Assembly: GCA_028641055.1 (NCBI GenBank)
Contig: CM054058.1
Coordinates: 494,808,209-494,872,208 of the forward strand
From: Alopecurus myosuroides
Lineage: Eukaryota; Streptophyta; Magnoliopsida; Poales; Poaceae
Length of the DNA: 64,000 bases
Reading direction: 5' to 3'
Shown: positions 1 to 9,712 of the stretch, in pieces
Numbering within the stretch: position 1 is the stretch's first letter
Layout: the number at the start of each line of letters is the position of its first letter
Notes under the pieces: generated by a model
What the model was told of the DNA's origin: nothing
What the model saw: only the letters and a program-made list of their open reading frames with translations
Databases searched by the model: none
Translations under genes and position numbers: made by a program

Positions 1-619
1 TAGTAAAAGGAATGACGTAATACAAGTGATAAGTACAATACCGACATGTAAAATCACCTGAAAATTGAGCAACCAATCAAGCTTTGTTCCATGAGGGTTG
101 CACGGAAAATCCGGAGCTGGGACATATGGATAAAGACCGTGGAACCGCTATGCAATGACCACATCCCAATTAACCGGTGAGTCCAACGGCCCTATGGCCT
201 CGCCTGCCAGAGGTAGTCCAAGCAACATGGAGACATCCTCCAGAGTAGGAGCCATCTCTTCCTGGCGGAAGTGAAATTTGTGCATCGCAGGCCTCCAACG
301 GTCCACTAGGCACGTGAGCAAAGAGGAGTCAATGTCGAGCCGTGTAGAGCAACCAGTGGCCTCTACCAGACGCGCAAAAGGTAAAAGCCCAACCCATTTC
401 AACCTGCGTATCCGAATTGAATATCAATTAAGTATGTGTATTTTTCGTAAATAATTGCCTGATAGGAATAAACACATATCTCTGAACCCATTCAGGGTGT
501 ATCCGCCAATTTTCTTTTTGAGTACAAGTTAGGAGAGGCTCGATCTTGCCATCCTCCTTCCATTTCTTAACACGATACTTATCATCAATGGCCTGAATAA
601 GCAACCAAGTACCATCCAT
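1..619 (-). pseudogene. Plant mobile domain (PMD, aminotransferase-like) protein, partial and broken
   Basis: Minus-strand coding remnants read MDGTWLLIQAIDD from 619, then WRIHPEWVQRY, then LKWVGLLPFARLVEATG near 400, and RPAMHKFHFRQEEMAPTLED and LLGLPLAGEAIGPLDSP down to about 150. This is the usual start and core of grass PMD proteins. The family occurs both as host genes linked to silencing and meristem maintenance and as an accessory ORF of gypsy and Mutator-like transposons. An in-frame TAG at 148-150 interrupts the reading, which continues as RFHGLYPYVPAPDFPCNP before the window edge, so the C-terminus lies outside. The two parts are joined across about 475-404 in different frames; a GT..AG intron is possible but the phase does not fit cleanly. 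The adjacent transposase upstream on the same strand suggests an element-borne copy. The family assignment is firm; function is probably lost. Confidence 0.75.
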
Positions 620-639
620 CCCTGTACAAATTAAGACAT

Positions 640-890
640 AGTGACAAACATAGATATAGTTACATAGTGAATACAAATTTAGACATAGTGCAAAATATAA
701 AAATAGTTGCATAGTGAATAAAAATTTAGAAATAGTGCCAACTATAAAAATAGTACCATACTGAATACAAATTTAAACATAGTGCCAAATATAAAAATAA
801 TACCATACTGAAACAAATTTAAACATAGTGCCAAATATAAAAATAGTATCATACTGAATACAAATTTAAACATAGTTGCACACTTAATAT
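640..890. repeat. 46-47 bp AT-rich tandem repeat, about five copies
   Basis: The unit contains ACAAATTTAAACATAGTGCC followed by AAATATAAAAATAGTACC. The ATAGTG/ATAGTT motif recurs at about 685, 732, 779, 825 and 872, a period of 46-47 bp. The array lies between the PMD start and the end of the SWIM-type exon of the transposase, so it is in an intron or intergenic part of the element. The AT-rich sequence makes the ORFs here meaningless. Confidence 0.8.
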
Positions 891-916
891 AGATTTAAAA
901 GCAGTCTAGTTTGTTC

Positions 917-3244
917 CTCCCTCCTCGTCCTCTTCATCCCCCGTTGCCACGTGCACGGTCAGTGCCTCTTGTAGTGACGTAAACGGGACAATCGGCATCC
1001 CTATGGAAAAATTGATTGCATAGAATACATTGCCTAGTTGGACGTCCGGCTTCAGATTCATCTATATCATTCCAAATGCGTTGACACGGTCGTCTACCAA
1101 TACCTGTACGCATTAGTCCTAGAGCTGAAATATATTGTCTTTCAGCAGGGTTAACGGTGTTGAAGTTACCCATCGACCGAAATCCCATCATCTCACATGT
1201 CCAAATATTAAGGACAGACTCTTTCAAGTAATATGGAGACACAAATGATATTGCATCCAACCCTATTTTCCCACAAACAACAAGTACATGTGAGCAAGGC
1301 AGGTGGAGCAACTTCGGTTTGCTGCACGTGCACTGTGCATGTTGGTCTTACTTCATTACCTATTTTCACCTCATGTGTTCTCATCTCATTTCCACATCCT
1401 GAACTTCTTAGCTAAGAGAACTTCGAACCTTCTCTCTTGATTACCGATGGATAGTACTTGGTGTGACCTAGCTTTTTCCATCTTGTCATTCATGTACTTC
1501 GTAACCTTTTCACAATAACGTGTGTTTGGTCGTGCAATATATGGTTCTGAGCTCTTTCACGTCTTTCTCTAAAATAATTCACCGTGCCATAGAAAATACC
1601 CTCAACAATAGCGCTAAGTGGAAAAGCTCGGTTTTCTCGCAACACAAAATTATATGTTTCAGCAAGGTTGATTGTCATGACACCATACCTTGCTCCATGT
1701 GTATCGTGCAGCAACAACCACCTCTCTATAGGATCGTGTTCTATCCACTGCTCAAATGTTTTAATCATCCTCCCAAGCCTTTGCCTAGTACCAGGCGGGT
1801 CGAATCCTGACAAGTCACATAGCCCAACAGGTTCATCCTCGACGCCGTTGTTCCTGTTGCTAAATTAGCAGATACTGCTGCTCGAGCTCTCCTCGTGTCA
1901 TCAACATGTCTCTGAGTGCACATATTAAATCTAGTGTATCAGATTGTACTTTCATTCTTGGTTCTTCTTGCAGAGTTTTTTGAAGAAATTCATAAGGTTC
2001 TTATTTCTGAAATGCGAGAAGAAATTACCTCCCAGATGGCGCATGCACCAACGGCTCTGCAAGTCCTGCCACGGAGCCGGTTCATCAGCAACCGGGTGTG
2101 TCAATGTCTTTATCGCACTAAGTATACCTGCATGCCTGTCTTGAAGGATGCACACATTTGGAGTGTCCTTCACAACTGCTATTTTGAGTTGCCTGAAGAA
2201 CTATGTCCAACTGTCAATATTCTCGCTCTCCACAAAAGCAAATGCTAGAGGCATGACCTGATTGTTGCCGTCTATACCGATGGCGGTCAATATCTGCCCC
2301 TGTACTTGACTGTCAGAATTGTCCCATCGACAGAGATAACCAGCCGATAGTGGCGGAAAGCTTCAATGCAAACACCGAAAGAGAAAAACAATTGATGCAA
2401 CGCGCTCACAATTGGGAACTCAGGCAGGAATAAGTATTGCATGTCGATATAGGTGCCTAGATTACGATCCTGGAGTGTGTATATGAGCCTAACAATAGAG
2501 TCATACGCATCAAAGTACGAACCAAATCTTCTCTCAAGGGCCCTGTGCTTAGCTCTCCAAGCCTTGCCATACGAAATATGATACTGGAACTCCAGAAATA
2601 CTTTATGCTGGATAGCCCTCGCTTCTATTGCTTTGCTCTCCGCTATCTCGGTGTAAAACAAGCGAGCAATAAGCATGCACGAAAGGTTACGATAATCTTG
2701 AGGAATGCTTGTATTAACACACGTGTGATGAAATAAGTCACTTATCACCCAATTAATGTCATTCTTTGGGAGGTACCCATGCACCCTGCCGGGACAATCG
2801 ATTTCCTTGCATTCCATTGTCAAGTATTTCTGACTAGACACCTTGGTTCTCAAAAATCTCTGTGTAGACATTGCCCAATGAATGATTGCATCATTTAGAG
2901 ATTCTTTACTAAGATAAACTGCACCCGTTGAAATATTGTTTGGTGATACTAAAATGCAAAATCATGGCCATCATTGACGGTCATTAGAGATGAGCAGTCC
3001 TGATTCCATGCATTGGGAATAGGCACCTCCTCCGGGTTCTCGTCTTCCTCCATAATGTCTGTACACCGACAGTGTGTGTCTCAGTATTAAGGCTAAAACT
3101 TAGCGCCAACCAATCTTTCAATTGATTAACATACCATGTTTTAGGGGCTTGTAGCGGCACATCCATGTGTGCAAACTTGCTAAGATCAACTCCAGTCTCT
3201 GTTATCAGGACATTACCAGGGCCGTAACAAAAAGTGAACATCAC
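917..3244 (-). pseudogene. Mutator-like (MULE/MuDR) transposase, degraded
   Basis: Pieces of a MULE transposase follow each other on the minus strand in the correct order. An N-terminal segment (3244-2984) holds VLITETGVDLSKFAHMDVPL and WYVNQLKDWLALSFSLNTET. A central segment (2871-2287) ends in VISVDGTILTVKYRGR, the first catalytic-core aspartate region. It continues in another frame as ILTAIGIDGNNQVMPLAF, then ILQDRHAGILSAIK and DLQSRWCMRHLGGNFF (2173-1952), the second aspartate block. A segment at 1813-1490 has WLLLHDTHGARYGVMT and AIVEGIFYGTVNYFRERR. The end (1311-934) is a SWIM-type zinc finger, LHLPCSHVLVVCGKIG, with a CxxC-like tail CILCNQFFHRDADCPVY. Stops and frame changes separate the pieces, so no full protein can be made. 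The family normally cuts and pastes DNA with 9-bp target duplications. A PMD ORF lies just downstream on the same strand, a known MULE arrangement. No terminal inverted repeat was identified; the left end is outside the window. Confidence 0.85.
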
Positions 3245-3289
3245 TAAATCGGATATTGCTGCTGACCTATAAAATTAGCAATATCGTTA

Positions 3290-3590
3290 ACAATATTCAA
3301 TCTATAATATTCCGCAGAGCACTGCCGAATAATATTACTACAAATCCGCGCATCTCTCAATTAACATCCACAGAGCACTATCGAATAATATTACTACATA
3401 TCCGAACCGCTCTAAAATTACATCAACGGAGTACCACCCAATTTTATTACTACATATCCGCGCATCTACAAAATTATATCTGCAAAACAATACCGAATAA
3501 TATTACTACAAATCCACACAGCTATGAACTTATATTCGCACATCACTACTGAATAATATTACTAAATATCCGCGCGTCCCTAAATTATAT
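3290..3590. repeat. Degenerate ~55 bp tandem repeat upstream of the MULE transposase
   Basis: The phrase AATATTACTACATATCCGCG, with variants, recurs roughly every 54-57 bp (near 3329, 3385, 3441, 3498 and 3552). It alternates with short A/T-rich stretches such as AAATTATATC. A shorter version of the same array opens the second copy of the segment at 19005-19210. It sits immediately upstream of the minus-strand transposase start, so it may be a promoter-proximal repeat of that element. Confidence 0.7.
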
Positions 3591-3599
3591 AACAACATA

Positions 3600-5187
3600 A
3601 AAAACTAAGCAATGTCGGTCGATTCTTACCCTTGAAGCGTGAACACGAACTTCAACCGGGCGCGTCAAGTTACCGGAACAACACCAACATGCAGTCCTCC
3701 ACCACAACCACCACCACCATGAGAAGAACTCAAACCACCACCATCACCCCAGCCACCATGAATACCACCCCCACAAGGTATCCCATTATGAGATCAAGCT
3801 ATCCCTAGTCTCCCTAGCTTCCCTCTAGATTTATTGTGAAAAATCCGGACCAAATCGGTGGAATTTGTTGGATTAATTCGGGGCTTGGAGTTAAAGAGAG
3901 AGAGAAGGGAATAACACGAGCAGTAAAGAAGAGGAAGACGAGAAGAAGAGGGCCGCGTCGGCTGTTACACGTCTGGCCACTAATCGGGCTTGGCGACCCC
4001 GATTAGTGTTGCAGGCCCCCTCCTGTCGCCCAACTGGCCACGATAACGTGGTGCGGCCACTAATCGGCCTACGCGTGGCCGAGAGCCTCTAATCGGGCCA
4101 GGCTAACCCGACAGGATCCAATCGGCTACGACTAGCCCGATTGGCTAATATTTTCGCAAATAACAAAAACTACATATTATTTCCAGAGCGTAATAAAAAT
4201 GTATTATTTTTTGAAAAAAAATTGGCTTTAAAAAGTCCATATACGCGTACATCATGCTATGGTCCACTACTTTGAATCCACTGCTCAACTGCATACATTA
4301 GGCTCAAGTTTCAAATATAAACGATTTCAAACATGAACAAAATTTATATATGAACAAGTCTCAAATTTGAACAATTTTTAATTTGAACGTTTTTTTGTTC
4401 GAACAATTTTAAAATCTAAACATATTTTATCCGGACAATATTTGAATTTGAACAATTTATAAAGTTAAACATTTTAAATTTTAACATTTTCCAGTTTGAA
4501 CAAGTTTTAAAAAAAATTCGGTGAACAAAAAATAATTATAAAAAAATACATATGCACCAAAAATAATGGTGAACCAGAATAATAGTGAACCAAAAAATAG
4601 ATAGTAAAACAAGAAAAAAAAGTAACAGAAAAAAGAAAGAATAAAACTGAAATAGAAAAAAAAAATAAGAAAAATAAAAACAGAAAAAATATGACAATAA
4701 AAAGCTTCAAAAAAGTTATTGTACACAAGTGTGCGTCCTAGCCTAGTCATTGCTCCTACGACACACGATGCAAGCTCCCAGTTTCCAATCCCGTTTCAGC
4801 CATTTTAATCATCTTTTCTCTTTAAGAAACAATAATGGGCCGGCCCACTTAGAATTCTTGTGTGGGCGAGTCCGAGTTAGGACTCGCAGTAGGCGATAAA
4901 TAGGGACTGCGATTATTTGCTGTGCCTACCGGACAGCCCAGCAGCGAGCTCCACGTTATGGGCTATACTATACCAGACAAGCCCACGTACAAGTGCAATA
5001 AAGCGCATGCCCCTCTCTACTCTATAGTTACCATTCGCTTTGAAATTCAAAAAAAAAAAAAGTTACCATTTGCTTTGTTATCGTCACTCTAAAGGGGAAA
5101 AAAAAAGACAAATGGTTGGCATCAAAGCAGCACAGGCGAATAGGATCTGAGGATAAACATTTCATCACAACTTTGAGAAGGAGTTAA
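3600..5187. other. Left part of duplicated segment; no intact gene
   Basis: The first 250 bp is rich in CCACCA/CACCAC. On the minus strand it reads as a glycine-rich frame, GGIHGGWGDGGGLSSSHGGG, also open in copy 2 (19290-19410). Because it lies upstream of the minus-strand MULE transposase, it may be its 5' leader or a lost first exon. From 3940 to 4140 the sequence is GC-rich with repeated CTAATCGGGC/GCCCGATTGG words. From 4300 to 4720 it is A/T-rich with repeated TTTGAACAATTT-type phrases. The minus-strand Phe-rich ORFs at 4481-4750 come from the A-rich tract and are not credible proteins. I see no promoter, RNA gene or conserved coding exon that I can name. Confidence 0.6.
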
Positions 5188-5754
5188 TTAGTTATAAAGT
5201 CTATATTTCAGGCTGCTAGCTAGCTAGCGCTATGAGAGACGTGCACTTTTCGCTTCTTTCAGATTTGCCGCTTTGCTTTGAATTTTTTTTTGGCTCCGTC
5301 CAAGTGTATGAGACATTGCTACTACAGTAGTTTGTTGCTAGTACGTTGGCCTTGACTTAATTGTGGACCTGAACGAATGCCGATGATTCATTGCATGACT
5401 TGGTAAACAGGTAAAGTACGTACGTACGTTTGGCTGTTAGCCAGTGAAATGTCGACAAGCACAAACGTGGCCGCGATCGACCGGTCAAGCTAGCACAAAC
5501 TGACTGTGATCGACCGTACGTGTTCTTTGACCATGCATGTGTGTACCTACCACAGCCGTACATATGTGCAATGATCAAACCAACAAGCGCCTTTAATATT
5601 TTGGCCATCGCGATCGATCCGTATATATAGCCTTGCCCTGCATGTGCATGTAGTCCGGACCGGACCGATGGATCGAGCTAGCTCGCATGGGCATCTGATC
5701 ATTGCATTCCCGCAAGAAAGAGAGATGATCATTGCATGGATTCACTTGTGCAGT

Positions 5755-5763
5755 TTGTCTCGA
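5755..5763 (+). repeat. 9-bp target site duplication, left (TTGTCTCGA)
   Basis: Direct repeat flanking the 5764-7571 element; the matching copy is at 7572-7580. The empty site in copy 2 has it once. Confidence 0.95.
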
Positions 5764-7571
5764 GTGAAAATTAACAAAAATAACCTTAAAATTAATCTTC
5801 AGCACAAAATAAACCTATTTATAATCTATTTCTAAAAATAACCCTTTTGTGTGGCGCCCGCAACTGGGGTGCCACGTTATGCAGTGTGACTCCCCAGACT
5901 GGGGTGCCACACTTTCTGCCAGCGTGGCAGCATGGGACCCGCGCTTGTAAGTGTGGCGCCGGCTTTCGGGGAGTTACACTCTGAAGCGTGGCTCCGTTAT
6001 ATAGGGTGCCACACCCTGTGAGTGAAACTGCCCCGTTTGGGTGCTCATGGGTAGAAATTTTTTTAAGTGTGACACCCTGGTCTAAGGTGCCACACTCTGA
6101 AGTGTGACTCCATTGCTCAGGGTGCCACACGGTGAAATTGAAACCGTTTTGCTATTGCGAGCGAAACAATCTCAGAAGGACTAAAATTCACAGAGTAGTA
6201 ACAGTGTAAAAAGAATACCATGAAAATAGAGTTCACAACATTAGATTGCAAGGTTCACATAAATCTCGAAGTTCACGACGGTACAAAGTTCGCAACAATG
6301 GCACAAATTTAAAGTCATGGCAAAGTTCAAGCGAAGTTCACGAGATAGCCAATGTCCATGGCGACATCAATGTTGGAGACTCTATTCAGTCCAACGTGGA
6401 TACTTGCCCTTGCGGTTGCCCGCTTCATCCTTGTCTTGCGAATGACTGGCTAGCTCGCGCTTTCTTTCCCGCTCCTCCTCACGAGCCCTCTTAACTTCAC
6501 GCTTCTTTTTCTCTTTCTCCAAATGTTCCGTCTACATACGTTCATTCATCTTGTATTTCCTCTCTTCGTCTTGGCGGTGCTCCTCCAAACGGCGTTTTAT
6601 CCTTGTCTCGTTCCTATCTACCTCATTCTTGTAGTAGCTACATTGAAATAGGTCTATCCACTCGAAATAGCTGCAAAGGGGCGGTGATGACTATAAAAAG
6701 ACAATAATCATTAACCACCTAAAAAATGTTCAGGAAAACATGGATACAGAGGATACATACGTTGAGACGGTCATAGGTAGATTTCTGTTCTTCCTTGCCC
6801 CAAGCATAGTTGGGACACAACCAAAACTTTCGTCCTCTTATGTCATCCCAACCATCGGAATGTTTGGCCGTGCAAATGTCTTGGCACCAACACTTGAGTG
6901 GATCCTACTTGGGAGTGTCAATCGCATTCATGTATTTGAACTTTGTCATGCTTTAAATTTGTGCCCATTGTTGTGAATTTTGTAATGTCAGGGAGTTACA
7001 CTGTTGCAAACTTTGCCATGACTTTAAATTTGTGCCATTGTTGCGAGCTTTGTACCGTCGTGAACTTCGAGATTTATGTGAACCTTGCAATCTAATGTTG
7101 TGAACTCTATTTCTATGGTATTCTTTTTACATTGTTACTACTCTGTGAATTTTAGTCCTTTTGAGATTGTTTCACTCGCAATAGCAAAACAGTTTCAATT
7201 TCACCGTGTGGCACCCTGAGCAATGGAGTCACACTTCAGAGTGTGGCACCTTAGACCAGGGTGTCACACTTAAAAACTTTCTACCCGTGAGCAACCAAAC
7301 GGGACAGTTTCACTCACAGGGTGTGGCACCCTATATAACGGAGCCACGCTTCAGAGTGTAACTCCCCGGAAGCCGGCGCCACACTTACAAACGCGGGTCC
7401 CATGCTGCCACGCTGGCAGAAAGTGTGGCACCCCAGTCTGTGGAGTCACACTGGATAACGTGGCACCCCAGTTGCGGGCGCCACACAAAAGGGTTATTTT
7501 TAGAAATAGATTACAAATAGGTTTATTTTCTGCTGAAGATTAATTTTGAGGTTATTTTTGTTAATTTTCAC
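5764..7571. mobile_element. Non-autonomous Mutator-like element with ~565-bp terminal inverted repeats
   Basis: The element begins GTGAAAATTAACAAAAATAA and ends with the reverse complement TTATTTTTGTTAATTTTCAC. The inverted repeats extend from 5764 to about 6328 and from about 7009 to 7571. Both arms carry the striking words GTGTGGCACC and GGTGCCACAC. The flanks are identical 9-mers, TTGTCTCGA at 5755-5763 and 7572-7580, the size expected for the Mutator superfamily. Copy 2 of the duplication (around 34248) has the empty site with one TTGTCTCGA, so insertion followed the duplication. There is no transposase. The middle carries a small minus-strand gene, described separately. Confidence 0.93.
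6382..6904 (-). pseudogene. GRF-type zinc-finger-like gene carried inside the Mutator-like element
   Basis: The minus strand contains two compatible exons. Exon A (6904-6761, 48 codons) reads DPLKCWCQDICTAKHSDGW, then DDIRGRKFWLCPNYAWGKEE and STYDRLN. A GT..AG intron follows (6760-6691; GTATGT at the donor, TTTTTATAG at the acceptor). Exon B (6690-6382) reads SSPPPLCSYFEWIDLFQCSY, followed by a highly charged Arg/Glu/Lys coiled coil. The CxC spacing, the WLCPNYAWG block and the PPLC..FEWID block resemble the grass GRF-type zinc-finger family often found in transposons. An AG directly before exon A suggests an upstream exon that I cannot find. An in-frame TAG (minus strand, at 6532-6534) breaks the coiled coil, so the copy is probably dead or shortened. 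It could be a captured host fragment or an old cargo gene. Confidence 0.7.
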
Positions 7572-7580
7572 TTGTCTCGA

Positions 7581-8020
7581 CGCCATTGTTCTTACAGCAC
7601 GTACGCTAGGTACCTAATTACGTCTAGCTAGGCAGCTGCATGCACAAAATCTTTCCTCTCTGGATCTACGGAACTAGTATTAGCTAGGTTGGTCGCGAAC
7701 CTACAGCAGTTTATGGCTTAACATTACCATATATACCCTTTTTCGAAATAGTACATTTTAGACAATTCTACATTTTCTTTCAAGCTTGCATTCTAAGCGG
7801 TATTGCAGTGTAGAGATACCCGTGCATGGAACGTGAAGATGGACGAGCTGTTGGGGCAAAATATATATTGTGAAAACTCAAGTTTATATAGCCTATCTCA
7901 ATTCTAGGGTGCCACGAAATAAATATAAGCCGTCCATTTCGTTTCAATTCAACGGATGTGTGAGCCAGCGGAAACACCAACAAGTACCATCCTAGTAAGA
8001 ACCAGTGGATTACCAAGAGT
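7581..8020. other. Unassigned sequence between two elements
   Basis: The same 440 bp is present in copy 2 (34258-34698). It holds ORFs shorter than 80 codons and no recognisable domain, repeat or RNA. It is the original, non-transposon part of the duplicated segment as far as I can tell. Confidence 0.5.
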
Positions 8021-9058
8021 CACTACAGGAATGGCGTCAGGTGCCGACGGCCGTAGAGTACGCTGACGGCAAAAAGTCGGGGCCGTCGGCGTACGCGGCT
8101 TGGAGGCCAGCCCACTGAAGAGGCCGTCGGCACAGAGGTGACCGTCGGCGTAGGCAATATAGGGCCGACGGCAGCCGTCGGCACGTTTCTAGCTGTCGGC
8201 ATAGGGTGCTAGCCCGTGGGGCTAGGGTTTGCTAGGCTCTATGCCGACGGCCTTGCCGTCGGCACACGTGTAACGATTTTTTTTGTTAGTTCGCGTTTGT
8301 ATGTGTATTTATTAATTACTCTTAATTGGTAAAATTAATATGGTAATATTTTATGTTTAAAATATATAAACTCACAACCGTTACCGCGTGTATCGAGATC
8401 TAAGTCCGTTTTATTTATTCATTCTACACCGACAACACTATCGAGTCGGTTTCACACACTAAGTCTATTTTATTTGTGTTTTGTGTTCCCTTAGGGTACC
8501 CTAACACAACCAAGCAAATAGTTCCACATTGCTACCCCGTTTCGACGCCGTTACCGCGTGTTTCCGTATAACTCCGGTATTTCTTCAGCGGGTCTAGTGT
8601 TTCACCGGAGGGGGCCTCGGATCGTCTGGATCCCAACACAAGAATGTTGGTGCCATACCATGTTATTATAGATGTGTTTTGTGCATTGGAGTGCAAAGAT
8701 TTCACTCTGGGGTGTGGGCCGCTTCACTGGCATACACTTCTCTCTCGTGAGTTTACACGCGCTTATAGGCTAAAACTCCCGTATCGGACAAACGTCGTGA
8801 ATCTTTCGAAGAGGTGGGTTCTACCTTGTTGTTTTTGGTTGCTATGGCCTACCCTAACACAACCAAGCAACTAGTTCCACATTGATACCCCCTTTCGACG
8901 CTATTACCGCGTGTTTCCGTATAAGTCCGGTATTTCTCCAGCAGGTCTAGTGTTTCACCGGAGGGGGGCCGTGCCGACGGGTTTGAGCCTGTGCCGACGG
9001 GGTTTGAGCCTGTGCCGACGGCTGCTGGCCGTCGGCATCTCGTGGGATTCCTGTAGTG
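8021..9058. mobile_element. Short non-autonomous CACTA (En/Spm) element, copy 1
   Basis: The element starts CACTACAGGAATGGCGTC and ends GGATTCCTGTAGTG, which are inverted copies. It is flanked by the 3-bp target duplication AGT (8018-8020 and 9059-9061). The subterminal regions are packed with GCCGACGGC/GCCGTCGGC motifs, typical of binding sites for the CACTA TNP1-type protein. It encodes no transposase. Its centre (about 8477-8970) is roughly 1.4 units of the same ~348-bp satellite that forms the array at 30101-31750. It is present in both duplication copies, so it predates the duplication. Confidence 0.95.
8477..8970. repeat. About 1.4 units of a ~348-bp satellite inside the CACTA
   Basis: The phrases CACAACCAAGCAAATAGTTC, GTTACCGCGTGTTTCCGTAT and TCTGGATCCCAACACAAG occur here in the same order and at similar spacing as in the monomers at 30101-31750. 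The first and last parts of the unit are repeated within the element. Copy 2 has the same at about 35155-35648. Confidence 0.88.
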
Positions 9059-9095
9059 AGTTCAGGGGGTAAATTAGTAATCATGATACATCGTA

Positions 9096-9710
9096 CTCCC
9101 TCCATCCGAAAACATAAGACCCCATTTAATATTGCTGGTAAACGACGTCCAAGTTTGACCATGATTTGCACTTCTAATATGTCCATAAAATTATTATAAG
9201 GATATAAGGAATGAAAGAATATTTTGCAAGACCACTCCAACGATACCATTTATATATGTACTAGCCCTCCTCTAACTCAAAGAAAGGGGAAATCAGGACA
9301 GAGGAGAGAGGAGTAGACCAGGGGGAGAGTGGAGAGGATGCCCTGGCCTTCCCCCGTCGCTCCCCATCACCTGCGCCACCGGATGCTCCGCCGCGGACAC
9401 CGCCAGGGAGAGGGAGATGAGAGACGAGATACGTTTTTTTTTAGAATAGAGACGGAGAGAAAATTGTTCGGGAGAAAGAGAGGAGGTGTGAGGAAAAAAT
9501 TACCCAACTGGAGCTCCCCACCAACCCCACAAACGGACCCGCGGGACAGAGTCACGCGAGCAGCAGATGCCCTCAGCGGCCGAGTCTTTCATCAAACTTA
9601 AAGCTGTAGTGTATTCTCAATCCAGGTAATTTTTTATATATTGCCGGTCAAAGTCGAGTATCAAACACCATCACAAAAATAAGGTGCATTATATTTTGGG
9701 ACGGATGGGG
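9096..9710. mobile_element. Stowaway-like (Tc1/mariner) element of 615 bp, copy 1
   Basis: The left end CTCCCTCCATCCGAAAACAT and the right end TTTTGGGACGGATGGGG are inverted, and both are flanked by TA (9094-9095 and 9711-9712). Related TTTGACC/GGTCAAA words lie inside both ends. The centre (about 9290-9590) is purine-rich and GC-rich, unlike a simple MITE, so the element may hold an unrelated fragment. The right end lacks one or two bases of the usual GGAGGGAG terminus, so the boundary is less certain than the left. It is shared with copy 2 (35774-36388). Confidence 0.65.
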
Positions 9711-9712
9711 TA

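Noticed and set aside
640..890. CRISPR-like array
   Set aside because: Repeats are contiguous, AT-rich and have no unique spacers; the genome is a plant.
4481..4750. Phe/Leu-rich membrane-like ORF, also at 20081-20356
   Set aside because: It is the reverse of an A-rich low-complexity tract, and the frame differs between the two copies.
7780..8016. 78-codon minus-strand ORF identical in both copies
   Set aside because: Identity follows from the recent conversion or duplication; there is no recognisable domain and the sequence is A/T-rich.
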